A model generated the notes under the pieces. The model was not told the origin of the DNA. It made no database searches and saw only the letters and a list, made by a program, of their open reading frames with translations. Below are positions 25,332-34,401 of a stretch of 64,000 nucleotides of DNA, piece by piece. This DNA is from an uncultured Lactobacillus sp. (GTDB lineage: Bacteria > Bacillota > Bacilli > Lactobacillales > Lactobacillaceae). Both the position numbers and the translations under genes were made by a program. Position 1 is the first letter of the stretch; each line of letters starts with the position of its first letter. The DNA lies in contig CAOOYH010000006.1 in assembly GCA_948500755.1 (NCBI GenBank), forward strand, positions 30,152 through 94,151. Reading direction: 5' to 3'.

Positions 25332-26549
25332 CTATTTCTTATTAGTTTTCACTTTATAAGGCAAATATGCCACCGTTAATACCCAAACAAAGACAAATAA
25401 GCCAGCAATTGCTTCAAAGACATTCAAGTTAATCGGTAAAATAATCAGCCAAAAGACACTGATAATGCCCCATTGTAAGAACAAGGCAGAATTTAGCACT
25501 TTAACTAAACTACGACCGCGATGCTCAGTAGAAATTGGATAAACGCGATACATAATATTGCCGTCAAATTCTGTTGCCATTGGTAGTAATTGGTAAACTG
25601 TCAAAAATACTACTAATGCTGAAAGGCCTAAGGCCCACTTCCAATCTTGCACCAAAAATGAAATCAGCACAGCAAAGACAGTCATTCTTACCAGTAAGTT
25701 TAAATATTCTGGATTTCTCAAAAGTGATCGGCGATACAAGAACGAATTTGGATTTTCTTTCCCCAGATTCTTTGGCAATAAGAAATCAAGATACTTTCTC
25801 CGTTTAATAGTGACTTGCTTTTCGCTAACATCAGTAAACATGCTAAAGATCGAATAAACGCGATCTTTTCTAGCCTTTTCACTATCAACCGCATACCGCC
25901 AATCAAAGAATTTTTTGACATTCATTCTTTTACCAAACATGGGCTGAAAGTTAGGTTCAATAAACATTCCGCAAAGCGAAATTACCAAAGCGCCAGTTTG
26001 ACTATAGGCCGCTAAAATTGCAACAGCTAAGACAACCAGGCAGCTAACCCAGAAATCAATCTTTTTACCGAAATATAGATTTCGCTTTTCTATAATTAAT
26101 TGATCATCTTTCAAGCTTAACATTGTAATGATCATTAAAATATAGCCCCACACCGAGATATTAGCCTTCACTGTCGCAAACGGAAATAGAATTCCTGCAA
26201 CCAAAAGTTCTAACACAAAAGGCAAAATTAGACTATAGCGATACATAGGACGCAAATATTCTTCCATCTTTTCATCTTGAGTAAACAAGAACTGCATATC
26301 CGCATCTTTAATTAAAGTCACTAAATGTCCGGTTAAAAGTGGCAAGAACAAAATTATACCAACTAAAGGCTTATAAAACCACAGGTTATTAGGTATTGTT
26401 TTCATTGCTTGCGCATACCAAAACATCAAAGCCCCGAATAAGAAGATCAATGCCAAAATAAAGAAATCGTTGAAGACAAGCGTTAAATACTTAATTGACT
26501 GCTTAAGATTTTCGCTTAATCTTTTATTCGCTAACTCACGCATGGCCAT
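25332..26549 (-). CDS. ecsB: ABC transporter permease EcsB
   Basis: A 405-residue membrane protein with about eight to ten hydrophobic segments in two groups (about 30-130 and 165-200, then 285-400). This is the EcsB family plan. The Ecs transporter of Bacillus affects secretion, signal-peptide and intramembrane protease activity, and competence; its cargo is not settled. The start overlaps ecsA by 14 bp (ATGGCCATG, either Met possible). It is followed closely by trmB. Confidence 0.9.
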   Translation of the reverse strand: MAMRELANKRLSENLKQSIKYLTLVFNDFFILALIFLFGALMFWYAQAMKTIPNNLWFYKPLVGIILFLPLLTGHLVTLIKDADMQFLFTQDEKMEEYLRPMYRYSLILPFVLELLVAGILFPFATVKANISVWGYILMIITMLSLKDDQLIIEKRNLYFGKKIDFWVSCLVVLAVAILAAYSQTGALVISLCGMFIEPNFQPMFGKRMNVKKFFDWRYAVDSEKARKDRVYSIFSMFTDVSEKQVTIKRRKYLDFLLPKNLGKENPNSFLYRRSLLRNPEYLNLLVRMTVFAVLISFLVQDWKWALGLSALVVFLTVYQLLPMATEFDGNIMYRVYPISTEHRGRSLVKVLNSALFLQWGIISVFWLIILPINLNVFEAIAGLFVFVWVLTVAYLPYKVKTNKK

Positions 26550-27279
26550 TATCCTCTCTATTCAAAGCTAAATATAATTGATCAAATGGATCGTCTGGCT
26601 TCAAGCCATAATGAGCACGAATTTCTTTCAAACTGCCTATAATTTCAATTGTGCCGTTATTCAAGACGGCATAATTTGAAATTGCTTGTTGAGCATCAGC
26701 CAAAACGTGCGTAGTCATCAAAACCATTTTTTTATCCGCAATCGCCTTTTTGATCAAATCAATCAAGTTAGCCACTGCCAGTGGATCCAGTCCAGTGAAT
26801 GGTTCATCAATTACCAAAAGACTTGTATCTGCTAAAAACGCACACACAATCATCACTTTTTGCCGCATTCCCTTTGAAAAGTGGATTGGCAGCCATTCCA
26901 GTTTGTCATCCAATCTAAACATCTTCAAAAGTTCATGTGCTCTCTTCCAAGCTTCTTCCTCGTCTAGATTGTAACTAAGCATGGTTAATTCCAAGTGCTC
27001 TTTTAAAGTTAATTCAGGGTACAAAACTGGAGTTTCCGGGATATAAGCTACTTCTTGTTTAAACTTGGTTGGCTGTTGTCTTAAAACTACGCCATTCAAA
27101 GAAATGGTCCCTTTTTGAGGACGAAGCAAACCCAAAATGTGCTTAATAGTAGTAGATTTACCCGCTCCATTCAAACCAATAAGTCCTAAAGCTTGGCCTG
27201 GTTTAATTTCTAAATTTATGTCTTTAATTACTGGAACGCCAGTATAGCCCCCAGTTAAATGTTCAATTTTTAAAGCCAT
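26536..27279 (-). CDS. ecsA: ABC transporter ATP-binding protein EcsA
   Basis: A 247-residue ABC ATPase. Walker A is GLNGAGKSTT (about 35-44), the signature is FSKGMRQK (about 134-141), Walker B is SLLVIDEPFTGLDP (about 153-166), and the switch His is in MTTHV. The divergent hit gene and the downstream permease identify it as EcsA, since hit next to ecsAB is a conserved arrangement. It is transcribed away from hit through a 228-bp shared intergenic region. Confidence 0.93.
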   Translation of the reverse strand: MALKIEHLTGGYTGVPVIKDINLEIKPGQALGLIGLNGAGKSTTIKHILGLLRPQKGTISLNGVVLRQQPTKFKQEVAYIPETPVLYPELTLKEHLELTMLSYNLDEEEAWKRAHELLKMFRLDDKLEWLPIHFSKGMRQKVMIVCAFLADTSLLVIDEPFTGLDPLAVANLIDLIKKAIADKKMVLMTTHVLADAQQAISNYAVLNNGTIEIIGSLKEIRAHYGLKPDDPFDQLYLALNREDNGHA

Positions 27280-27507
27280 TAAATATTCCTTTCTTTATTA
27301 ATGCAAATATCTTTATATCATGATTTCTTCTATTCTGCGTCAAAAGAGTTAGCTTTAAGAAAAAATTATCCTCAAATTTACCAATTTTTACTAAATTGAT
27401 AGTTTTTCTATAATTCTTTTCCACTAAACTCCCATTCCAGTTAAAGATATTGCCAGATTTATGATAGCATAATAATTATAAGATTCTAAAGACAGTGAGG
27501 ATTTAAC
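27280..27507. other. Divergent intergenic region between ecsA and hit
   Basis: 228 bp of AT-rich DNA. On the plus strand TTGCCA (27450-27455) with TAATTA (27473-27478), 17 bp apart, is a plausible hit promoter, and GTGAGG near 27495 is the ribosome site. No clear hairpin or repeat stands out in the rest. Confidence 0.5.
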
Positions 27508-27945
27508 ATGGAAAATAATAATTTAGTCGATGACTGTTTATTCTGTAAAATCATCCGCGGTGAAATTCCAAGCTACACCGTATTTGAAAATGATGATGTG
27601 AAGGCTTTTCTTGATATTTCTCAAGTAAATCCTGGTCACACATTGATGGTACCAAAAAAGCACATCGTTAACTTATTCGATTACACTAAAGATGATGCTA
27701 AGCAATATTTGCAATACATCCCAGAAATCGCCAACGCAATTAAGAAAGCTTTCCCAAACGTGACAGCCATGAACATCACCACCAACAATGGGAAGGCAGC
27801 TAACCAAGTGGTAATGCATTCACACATCCACTTCATTCCTCGCTTTGAAGGGGATGGCTTAAAGCTCATGACGCGTAACAATGCTGACGAATACGATGAT
27901 GCAAAATATAAAGAAGTTGCAGAAAAGATTAAGGAACAATTTTAA
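27508..27945 (+). CDS. hit: HIT-family nucleotide-binding protein
   Basis: A 145-residue histidine-triad hydrolase of the Hint type, which acts on purine nucleoside phosphoramidates and similar AMP conjugates. The N-terminal DDCLFCKIIRGEIP (about 8-21) and the triad HSHIHFIPRF (about 105-114) are clear. It is divergent from ecsAB and followed 24 bp later by a YtxH-like gene and then prsA, the order seen around hit in Bacillus. Confidence 0.95.
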   Translation: MENNNLVDDCLFCKIIRGEIPSYTVFENDDVKAFLDISQVNPGHTLMVPKKHIVNLFDYTKDDAKQYLQYIPEIANAIKKAFPNVTAMNITTNNGKAANQVVMHSHIHFIPRFEGDGLKLMTRNNADEYDDAKYKEVAEKIKEQF

Positions 27946-27968
27946 CTAGAGGTAATAAGGGGCAAACA

Positions 27969-28307
27969 ATGAGCATAAGCAAGTTTGGATTTGGATTAAT
28001 GGCTGGTTTTGCAGCCGGTATGGCTGTCTCACTATTTAAAGACGAAAACGGTCAACGTTTAGGAGCTCCGCTAAAACGAGATTTAGAAAGTTTCCAGCAT
28101 GACGCAATGAGCCTTTTAGATGGAATCAACAAGGCTAAACAAGCTAGCGCAGATTTAATGGCAAATATGCCAGCTGCTGAAAGAGCAATTAGTGACATTG
28201 GTGACGATGTTCATCATTATGAAGAAAGAACTGCACCTATCATTAATAATATTAAGCGCGATGCAGATGAAGTAGACGATGATTTAGAAGATCCAAAATC
28301 TGAATAA
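27969..28307 (+). CDS. YtxH-like protein
   Basis: A 112-residue protein with an N-terminal Gly/Ala-rich hydrophobic segment (about 5-23, FGFGLMAGFAAGMAVSLF) then a charged helical region with acidic C-terminus. This is the plan of YtxH/YhaH-type small proteins found between hit and prsA in Bacillus. It is probably a membrane-tethered coiled protein. Function is unknown. It is likely co-transcribed with hit (23-bp gap, AGGTAATAAGGGG upstream). Confidence 0.78.
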   Translation: MSISKFGFGLMAGFAAGMAVSLFKDENGQRLGAPLKRDLESFQHDAMSLLDGINKAKQASADLMANMPAAERAISDIGDDVHHYEERTAPIINNIKRDADEVDDDLEDPKSE

Positions 28308-28417
28308 AAGTTTAACTTTTCTGTGAAAATTTGCGATATTAAAAACGTAAAAGTTTAAATTATGGTATATTAGGTGACAGTTACTTAATTTTATTAAGGA
28401 TGTGGAGAATTTAATTT

Positions 28418-29317
28418 ATGAAGAATTATATTAAGAAGGCTGCTGCAGCAGTTGCAGTAGCTGGTGTTGCTTTATCATTATCTGCTTGTTCAAGTAACAG
28501 TAAGACTGTTGTTTCTTACAAAGGTGGTAAGATCACCCAAGAACAATACTACGATGAAATGAAGAAGTCGCAAGCAGGTCAATCAACTTTAGCTAACATG
28601 ATTATCAACCGTGCCTTGGAAGAACAATATGGTAACAAGGTATCTCAAAAGCAAGTTGATAAGCAATACAACAACTACAAAAAGCAATATGGATCACAAT
28701 TTAGTGCTGTTTTGCAACAAAATGGTATGACTCCATCCACCTTCAAGCAAAACTTGAAGACTAACTTGCTTTCTGAAGCTGCCCTTAAGAGTGTTAAGAA
28801 AGTAACTAAGAAGCAAGAACAAGAAGCTTGGAAGAGCTACCAACCTAAGGTTACTGTTCAACATATTTTAGTTGCTAAGAAATCAACTGCAAACGACATC
28901 ATTAAGCAATTGAAAGATGGTAAGAGCTTCAAGAGTTTAGCTAAGAAGTACTCACTTGATACTGCAACTAAGAACAATGCTGGTAAGCTTCCTGCATTTG
29001 ACTCAACTGATACTACTTTAGATTCATCATTCAAGACTGCTGCCTTCAAGCTTAAGAGTGGTGAAGTTACTGATACTCCAGTTAAATCACAATCCGGTTA
29101 CCACGTAATCAAGATGATATCTCACCCAGCTAAGGGTAAGTTTGCTGACCACAAGAAAGCAATTGATAATGAAATTTACGCATCAATGGCTCAAGACCAA
29201 GAAACTATGCGTGATGTCATTGCCACTGTTTTGAAAAAGGCTGACGTTTCTATCAAGGATAATGACTTGAAGAACGTATTGTCATCATACGTATCAAGCA
29301 GCCAATTAAGCAAATAA
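28418..29317 (+). CDS. prsA: Foldase lipoprotein PrsA
   Basis: A 299-residue extracellular peptidyl-prolyl isomerase that helps secreted proteins fold. The signal peptide ends in the lipobox LSAC with lipidated Cys24. The parvulin (PpiC) domain is about 143-235, with VTVQHILVAKK at its start and SGYHVIKM at its end. The Lys/Gln-rich flanking regions are the usual SurA-like chaperone part. A strong terminator follows. The position next to hit and yhaM matches Bacillus. Confidence 0.96.
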   Translation: MKNYIKKAAAAVAVAGVALSLSACSSNSKTVVSYKGGKITQEQYYDEMKKSQAGQSTLANMIINRALEEQYGNKVSQKQVDKQYNNYKKQYGSQFSAVLQQNGMTPSTFKQNLKTNLLSEAALKSVKKVTKKQEQEAWKSYQPKVTVQHILVAKKSTANDIIKQLKDGKSFKSLAKKYSLDTATKNNAGKLPAFDSTDTTLDSSFKTAAFKLKSGEVTDTPVKSQSGYHVIKMISHPAKGKFADHKKAIDNEIYASMAQDQETMRDVIATVLKKADVSIKDNDLKNVLSSYVSSSQLSK

Positions 29318-29332
29318 GACTTATGACTAAGA

Positions 29333-29360
29333 AAAGCTTTGGAATAATCCAAAGCTTTTT
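29333..29360. terminator. Bidirectional terminator between prsA and yhaM
   Basis: A perfect 11-bp stem AAAGCTTTGGA/TCCAAAGCTTT with a 4-nt loop (ATAA) and a T tract on the plus strand; A residues before it give T on the other strand. Confidence 0.88.
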
Positions 29361-29363
29361 CTT

Positions 29364-30341
29364 TTACTCTAATTTTCTTGAATTATCTAGTGCTTCATCC
29401 ACTTTAGGACGATAGAATCGCTTGCCGTCTTGACTCATGAGTGGCTCGGTAAAGTTGCCCGGTTTAGTATGTTGTAGCGCATTTGTCACGGCATAAACTG
29501 TCGCATCTAAATCATCGATTCTATGCAGGAGTTCGGCCTCAAGGAGCGCAGGCAACTTTGGTGAACCATATTCAAACTTACCATGGTGAGACAAGACCAT
29601 GTGTCTAAGCAAAAGCAAATCTTCACTTTCAAGATCAAGATGAAGTTTTTGCGCAGCCATCATAATTTGTTCATCAATTAAAACCAAGTGGCCAATCAAG
29701 TTTCCTTCTGCAGTATATTGGGTAGCTGCTGGACCACTTAATTCTAGAACCTTCCCCATATCATGCAAAATACATCCCGCAAAAAGTAAAGATTGATTTA
29801 CTTGCGGATAATTTCTACTAATTCCATCTGCATCCCTAAGCATGGATAAAGTATGATATGCGAGACCGCCTCTTACTGCATGGTGGTTGCTTTTTCCAGC
29901 AGGATAATCATAAAACCGCTTGCCCCACTTCTCAAGCAAGTAGCGTACAATTCGATTCCAGGTAGGATTTAGAATCTTAAACACATAATTATTGATTTCT
30001 TCCTTCATGTCGTCGACTTTTTCAGGTGCCGATTTTACAAATTGGTTCAAATCATATCCTTCATCAGGTCCCACCACTCTCAAAGAATAAATCTTAATTT
30101 GAGGGCGTCCTTGATACTCTTCTCGCTTACCATTCAGCTCCACAATTGTCCCTGAACTAAAGCTATCGGCATCGCGCTGGTCTGCATCCCAATAATTACC
30201 ACGGATATCTCCTGATCCATCTGCAAAAGTCAAAGCTAGATACAACTTATTATTTTTGGTATGACGAAGTTGCGAATTCTTGATATAAACAACTAAATCC
30301 AGCTCCTCGCCATCATTATAGTCGATTAACCTTTTAAGCAT
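29364..30341 (-). CDS. yhaM: 3'-5' exoribonuclease YhaM
   Basis: YhaM is a 3'-5' exonuclease that trims RNA ends and can act on DNA. The 325-residue protein has an N-terminal OB fold (about 10-95) and an HD domain (about 160-290) with the His in RGGLAYHTLSM and the pair in CILHDMGK (about 195-202). Length is normal. It overlaps yhaN by 8 bp, and the yhaM-yhaN-yhaO group is as in Bacillus. Confidence 0.95.
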   Translation of the reverse strand: MLKRLIDYNDGEELDLVVYIKNSQLRHTKNNKLYLALTFADGSGDIRGNYWDADQRDADSFSSGTIVELNGKREEYQGRPQIKIYSLRVVGPDEGYDLNQFVKSAPEKVDDMKEEINNYVFKILNPTWNRIVRYLLEKWGKRFYDYPAGKSNHHAVRGGLAYHTLSMLRDADGISRNYPQVNQSLLFAGCILHDMGKVLELSGPAATQYTAEGNLIGHLVLIDEQIMMAAQKLHLDLESEDLLLLRHMVLSHHGKFEYGSPKLPALLEAELLHRIDDLDATVYAVTNALQHTKPGNFTEPLMSQDGKRFYRPKVDEALDNSRKLE

Positions 30342-32829
30342 CTTTCTGTCCTTTCTTATAAGTTAATGGAGTTCTATTAAGTTTATCTACTAGGTTTTTC
30401 TGTGCGGTAAAGATCAAGACTTGATTATTTTCTGCAATTTTTTCTAGCAAATCCTTAATATAGCTAATTCGTTGATCATCAAAGTTAACAAAGGAATCAT
30501 CAATTAAAATTGGCAAGTTAATTTGATCCTTAATCTGATCAATAAAGGCTAACTTCAAGGCAAAGTATAGTTGCTCACTGGTGCCTCGCGACAAATACTT
30601 AACCTCAATCTTTTTGCCATCTTGATTGACAACTTTTAATTTTTTATCCAAAACTAGATCAACATATCGCCCACCTGTTAAAAGCTTAAGATATTCTTTT
30701 GCTTCCTGCAACATTTTTGGAAAACGTTCATTTGAAGCAATATCTAAGGTTCTTTGAATTAATTGCGCCGTCATTAAGTTCGACAAATATTCCTTGCTAG
30801 CATTGATAAATAAAGTCTTAGTATTAGCCAATTTTTGCTTAGCTTTAAAAACAGCATCTGAATCAGCTAAGTTGGCTTTTTGGACTTCGACTTTAGCCAA
30901 GCTAGCTTGAAGTAGATCGAGTTTATCCTTAACTTCTTGCACAGTGGTGGTAGCTTCACTCAATTTAGATCTGAGCTCATCAGGCTTGAATTTAATTAAA
31001 TCTTCTAAATCTCCCTCTAAGCTATTTTCTAAAGCCACGATCTGCGCATCAAGCTTAGTTTGAACCAATGATTCTTGATATAAATCATCAAATTCTTCTA
31101 AAGTCCGAACTTTATTTTGGACTAAAATATCTTTCAATTCTAATTGCAATTTCATCAATTTCTGCGAGCTTGTCTTCAAACTTGCCTGAATCTCGTCTTT
31201 TCGTTGCTGCTTTTGCTGCAAATTCTTTAATTTAGTATCCACTTTGGTAATGGCATTAAGTTCATCACTAAAATCTGTATTTACAGGCTCTTTAAGGATT
31301 TTTTGCAGCTCCACGGCTACTTTATCAAGTCTAGTCTTAATCTCGCTTATTTGAGCCTGATTATTCTTTTCTGACCGTTTTTTAAACTGATACTGTGTAA
31401 GTTGACCTAATAAGCTATTTAAGTCTAATCCTAAAGGAGAAATTCCATATTTTTCTTCAAAATTCTTCTGACTCTTATCCACGTTGGCTTGAAACTGATC
31501 CACAATCTTATTTTGCTTTACCACCTGATTAAGATTGTAATAAGCCCCTCCCATCATCAGAATTCCAGCAGCCATTAAAGTCCATCCAGCAGTAGGCACA
31601 TGGATTAGTAATCCTAACCCCAAGATAAAGACCGGCAAGCCTAAATAAAAAATAGTCTGTGAAACCACCGACTTTGGTTTCTTATCCGGAACTTCTTGCT
31701 TAACCCAATGGTGATAGTCTTCCTTCAGTTGGACAATTTTATCTTGATCAAATAAGGCCACTTTTTTAACTTCGGGAGTTAAAGCCAAAATCTGATCGAC
31801 TTCACTTTTAAGTTCGTGCTCTTTTTGTAAGCAAGACTTGTAATCGGCTTGCCATTGCAAAAGTTCTGGCTTTTTCTGAACAATTTTTTCCGCTTGTTCG
31901 ACATTCAAGTCAGAAGCTGAATCTAAGTGCGCCAATTGATTCTGTAAGGAATCAATACTTGTATTTAAGCTACTAATTTTATAATTTAAATTTTGTGCTT
32001 TTTGATAAGCATTACTATCAAAATCTAAGTTTTTTTGCTTCTTTTTAAGAGATTCTAAATCTGTAAAATTCTGCAGCTGTTTCTGCAAATTAAGCAAGTG
32101 ATCCTTAGTTTTGTTTAGTTGCTCTAACTGCTTTTTTTCTTGATCAAGTTGCTTTTTGAGCTTTTGGCTTTCTTTATCAACTTGTTTGTATTGATTGAAT
32201 TCATGCTCAATCTCAGTCAAATCATGTTGATCATCATCAATTTGCTTAAGAAGACGATTCACCTCAGGTTTTTTTCCAGTCTTTTTAAACAAATTATCGG
32301 CTTCTTTTTCAAAACTATTCCTAAGTTCAATTAATTCTCTGCTATTGCTAGCTCCCAAATAATAAATGCGCTCAAGTAAATCTTCTTGATTTAATTTAGC
32401 AATTTGACCCAAAGTTTCCTGATTAAAAATAAAACTATCGGCATAAAAATTACCATCAATATTATGAATCTTATCAAAAAACTCACTCTCTGGCACAACT
32501 TCGCTATTCTTTTTAACAGTTAAAATCCCTTTTTTAGTCTTATCGCCTTTCGCCCACAAGCGCTCAAGCTGATATTCATCTCCCTGATCTTCAAAAAACA
32601 AGGATCCTCCCATAGGACTAACATGCGTAAGAGGCTTATAATCTTCAAAAAACGGTGAGGCATTGTTTCTTAAATAAAAACCAAACATAACCTGCTTAAT
32701 AAAGGCTACCGTGGTGCTTTTTCCAGCTTCGTTTTCGCCAAAAAAGACACTCAAATTGTCATTAGATAAGTTAAAAGTTAGATTAGACAAATGACCAAAA
32801 TTGATGATATCAATTTTCTTCAATTTCAT
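30334..32829 (-). CDS. yhaN: YhaN/SbcC-like AAA ATPase with coiled coils and membrane hairpin
   Basis: An 831-residue SMC-like ATPase. Walker A is FGENEAGKSTT (about 35-45 in the longer numbering) and the C-terminal part has the signature YLSRGTSEQLYFALK and Walker B LPILIDDSF. Long Gln/Lys/Leu-rich coiled coils lie between them. In the middle (about 390-430) two hydrophobic stretches around IFYLGLPVFILGLGLLIHV and GWTLMAAGILMMGG suggest insertion in the membrane. ATG 32829 is chosen because GAGGTG lies 8 bp upstream; a GTG three codons earlier overlaps that site. It overlaps yhaO and yhaM and probably forms a nuclease complex with YhaO. Confidence 0.88.
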   Translation of the reverse strand: MKLKKIDIINFGHLSNLTFNLSNDNLSVFFGENEAGKSTTVAFIKQVMFGFYLRNNASPFFEDYKPLTHVSPMGGSLFFEDQGDEYQLERLWAKGDKTKKGILTVKKNSEVVPESEFFDKIHNIDGNFYADSFIFNQETLGQIAKLNQEDLLERIYYLGASNSRELIELRNSFEKEADNLFKKTGKKPEVNRLLKQIDDDQHDLTEIEHEFNQYKQVDKESQKLKKQLDQEKKQLEQLNKTKDHLLNLQKQLQNFTDLESLKKKQKNLDFDSNAYQKAQNLNYKISSLNTSIDSLQNQLAHLDSASDLNVEQAEKIVQKKPELLQWQADYKSCLQKEHELKSEVDQILALTPEVKKVALFDQDKIVQLKEDYHHWVKQEVPDKKPKSVVSQTIFYLGLPVFILGLGLLIHVPTAGWTLMAAGILMMGGAYYNLNQVVKQNKIVDQFQANVDKSQKNFEEKYGISPLGLDLNSLLGQLTQYQFKKRSEKNNQAQISEIKTRLDKVAVELQKILKEPVNTDFSDELNAITKVDTKLKNLQQKQQRKDEIQASLKTSSQKLMKLQLELKDILVQNKVRTLEEFDDLYQESLVQTKLDAQIVALENSLEGDLEDLIKFKPDELRSKLSEATTTVQEVKDKLDLLQASLAKVEVQKANLADSDAVFKAKQKLANTKTLFINASKEYLSNLMTAQLIQRTLDIASNERFPKMLQEAKEYLKLLTGGRYVDLVLDKKLKVVNQDGKKIEVKYLSRGTSEQLYFALKLAFIDQIKDQINLPILIDDSFVNFDDQRISYIKDLLEKIAENNQVLIFTAQKNLVDKLNRTPLTYKKGQKDA

Positions 32830-34024
32830 AGCTAACACCTCGCAACTTACTACTCAACTTAACCTGACTCATCTCTTTAATTTCCGTTAAGAACTCTGGA
32901 TCATCAGCTAATTCTTGGGTTAAAGTACTCTTTTTAACCCAGCCAGCAGCAATTTCCTTTAATGCAGAATTAGTAAAAATCTCTTCTGCTGCCTGCTTAG
33001 AAGTAGCTTGATCTTCTACACTTAAGCTTGGGAGAGATTGGGTTTTAAAACGAACATCAACAAGTTGAGAATTTTGACTCAATTCCAACGAAATTCCTTG
33101 CCAGTAACTGCTATCTTGAATCAATTCACGTTCTTCTTCAGTCAAATATTGGGCATTCTCAATAGTTAAACTAAAGTAAGTAGTGAAATCATTAGACTTT
33201 AAAGTTGCTAAAATTTTCTCGTGCAAAGTCTTTTTACTTACAGGACCAGCTAATTTAAGAGTAACTTTTTCCCAGACAATTGGACTCGTACGCTTAAATG
33301 AAATAGTTGTTTGTCTAGTTTTTTCATCAATTTCACCCAGGTAGCATCCCTTAAGAGCTGTTTCATTAATGTGACGCCCTTGAATATTGCCAGGGTAAAC
33401 AACCCATGGCTGATCACTCAAAACGCGGCGCTGATGGATATGCCCCAAAGCAAAGTAATCATAATTTAAATCCGTCACTTCACTTAAAGCAAAAGGCGCA
33501 TACACGTCTTGATGATCAGTTTTTTGCTGAGCATGCATGATCCCAAAAGTATAATTATTACTTTTTTCGGGAAAATCTGGAATTACGTCATGCGCAATAT
33601 GATTATTCAAATACGAAAAACCAACTACATCATATTTAAAACCAGATTTAGTTTCATAACTAACACTTTCAACTTTTTCATCAGGTCCAAGCAGCTTAAA
33701 GTATGGACTGGGAGTTATTAACAAATCATCGACCTTCATATGATCGTGATTTCCAAAAATCATTACTACTTGAATTTCAGCGTCTGTCAGCCGCTTAATT
33801 TGCTTAGCAAAAAACAACTGACTATGCGGAGAAGGTTGATTACTGTCAAAAGTGTCTCCCGCAATTAAAACCAGATCCACCTTTTCTTTTAAAGCAAGAT
33901 CTACAATTCTCTCAAAAGACTGATTGGCAGCTTGATATATTTGATTAAAACTATTAGATGGCAAAAAAGATAGCCCACGAAATGGACTATCTAAATGCGC
34001 ATCTGCGAAATGAATAAATTTCAT
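32810..34024 (-). CDS. yhaO: YhaO/SbcD-like metallophosphoesterase
   Basis: A 404-residue DNA repair-type phosphoesterase (Mre11/SbcD fold). Metal ligands are in FADAHLDSPF (about 6-15), AGDTFD (about 55-60), FGNHDH (about 89-94), GIMHAQQ and GHIHQRR (about 196-202). The C-terminal third would bind the coiled-coil ATPase YhaN, with which it overlaps. Together they resemble an SbcCD-like DNA end-processing complex, although this is inferred. Confidence 0.93.
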   Translation of the reverse strand: MKFIHFADAHLDSPFRGLSFLPSNSFNQIYQAANQSFERIVDLALKEKVDLVLIAGDTFDSNQPSPHSQLFFAKQIKRLTDAEIQVVMIFGNHDHMKVDDLLITPSPYFKLLGPDEKVESVSYETKSGFKYDVVGFSYLNNHIAHDVIPDFPEKSNNYTFGIMHAQQKTDHQDVYAPFALSEVTDLNYDYFALGHIHQRRVLSDQPWVVYPGNIQGRHINETALKGCYLGEIDEKTRQTTISFKRTSPIVWEKVTLKLAGPVSKKTLHEKILATLKSNDFTTYFSLTIENAQYLTEEERELIQDSSYWQGISLELSQNSQLVDVRFKTQSLPSLSVEDQATSKQAAEEIFTNSALKEIAAGWVKKSTLTQELADDPEFLTEIKEMSQVKLSSKLRGVSYEIEEN

Positions 34025-34029
34025 AATTG

Positions 34030-34380
34030 CTATTTTCTAAGATCTGCATAAAGATCGTTAATTGGGTTGGTGATTTCCTTTTGCAAATCGTTGATTAACT
34101 TGTAAATAGCTTGTTCACTTTGTAAAAGTGCGATGATCTTAGCATTCTTTTGAACAGTTTCGTTCAATTCTTGGTATGCCTTTTGATCTTCTTCTGCAAG
34201 TGGTTGACCTGATTGTTGAGCAGTCAAAATCTTAGTTTGAAGTGCATCCATCTTCTTGAATAAGTCAGCACTTTCTTGATCGTTTTGAACGTCAGCAATT
34301 GCCTTTTTCAAATTCTCGTATTCTTGAGTTTGTTGTAAGTCCTTTGCTAATTGGTTAGCAGAGTCATAAATATTTACCAT
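34030..34380 (-). CDS. UPF0342/YheA (YlbF-like) protein
   Basis: A 116-residue, almost fully helical protein of the YlbF/YmcA/YheA superfamily. The ANQLAKDLQQTQEYENLKKA opening and the QTKILTAQQSGQPL centre fit UPF0342. YlbF and YmcA relatives guide RNase Y, but the role of YheA is not settled. It lies 5 bp upstream of yhaO and 21 bp downstream of the PBP gene, so it may share their transcript. Confidence 0.88.
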   Translation of the reverse strand: MVNIYDSANQLAKDLQQTQEYENLKKAIADVQNDQESADLFKKMDALQTKILTAQQSGQPLAEEDQKAYQELNETVQKNAKIIALLQSEQAIYKLINDLQKEITNPINDLYADLRK

Positions 34381-34401
34381 AGATAAAAATCCCTTCTAAA
34401 A

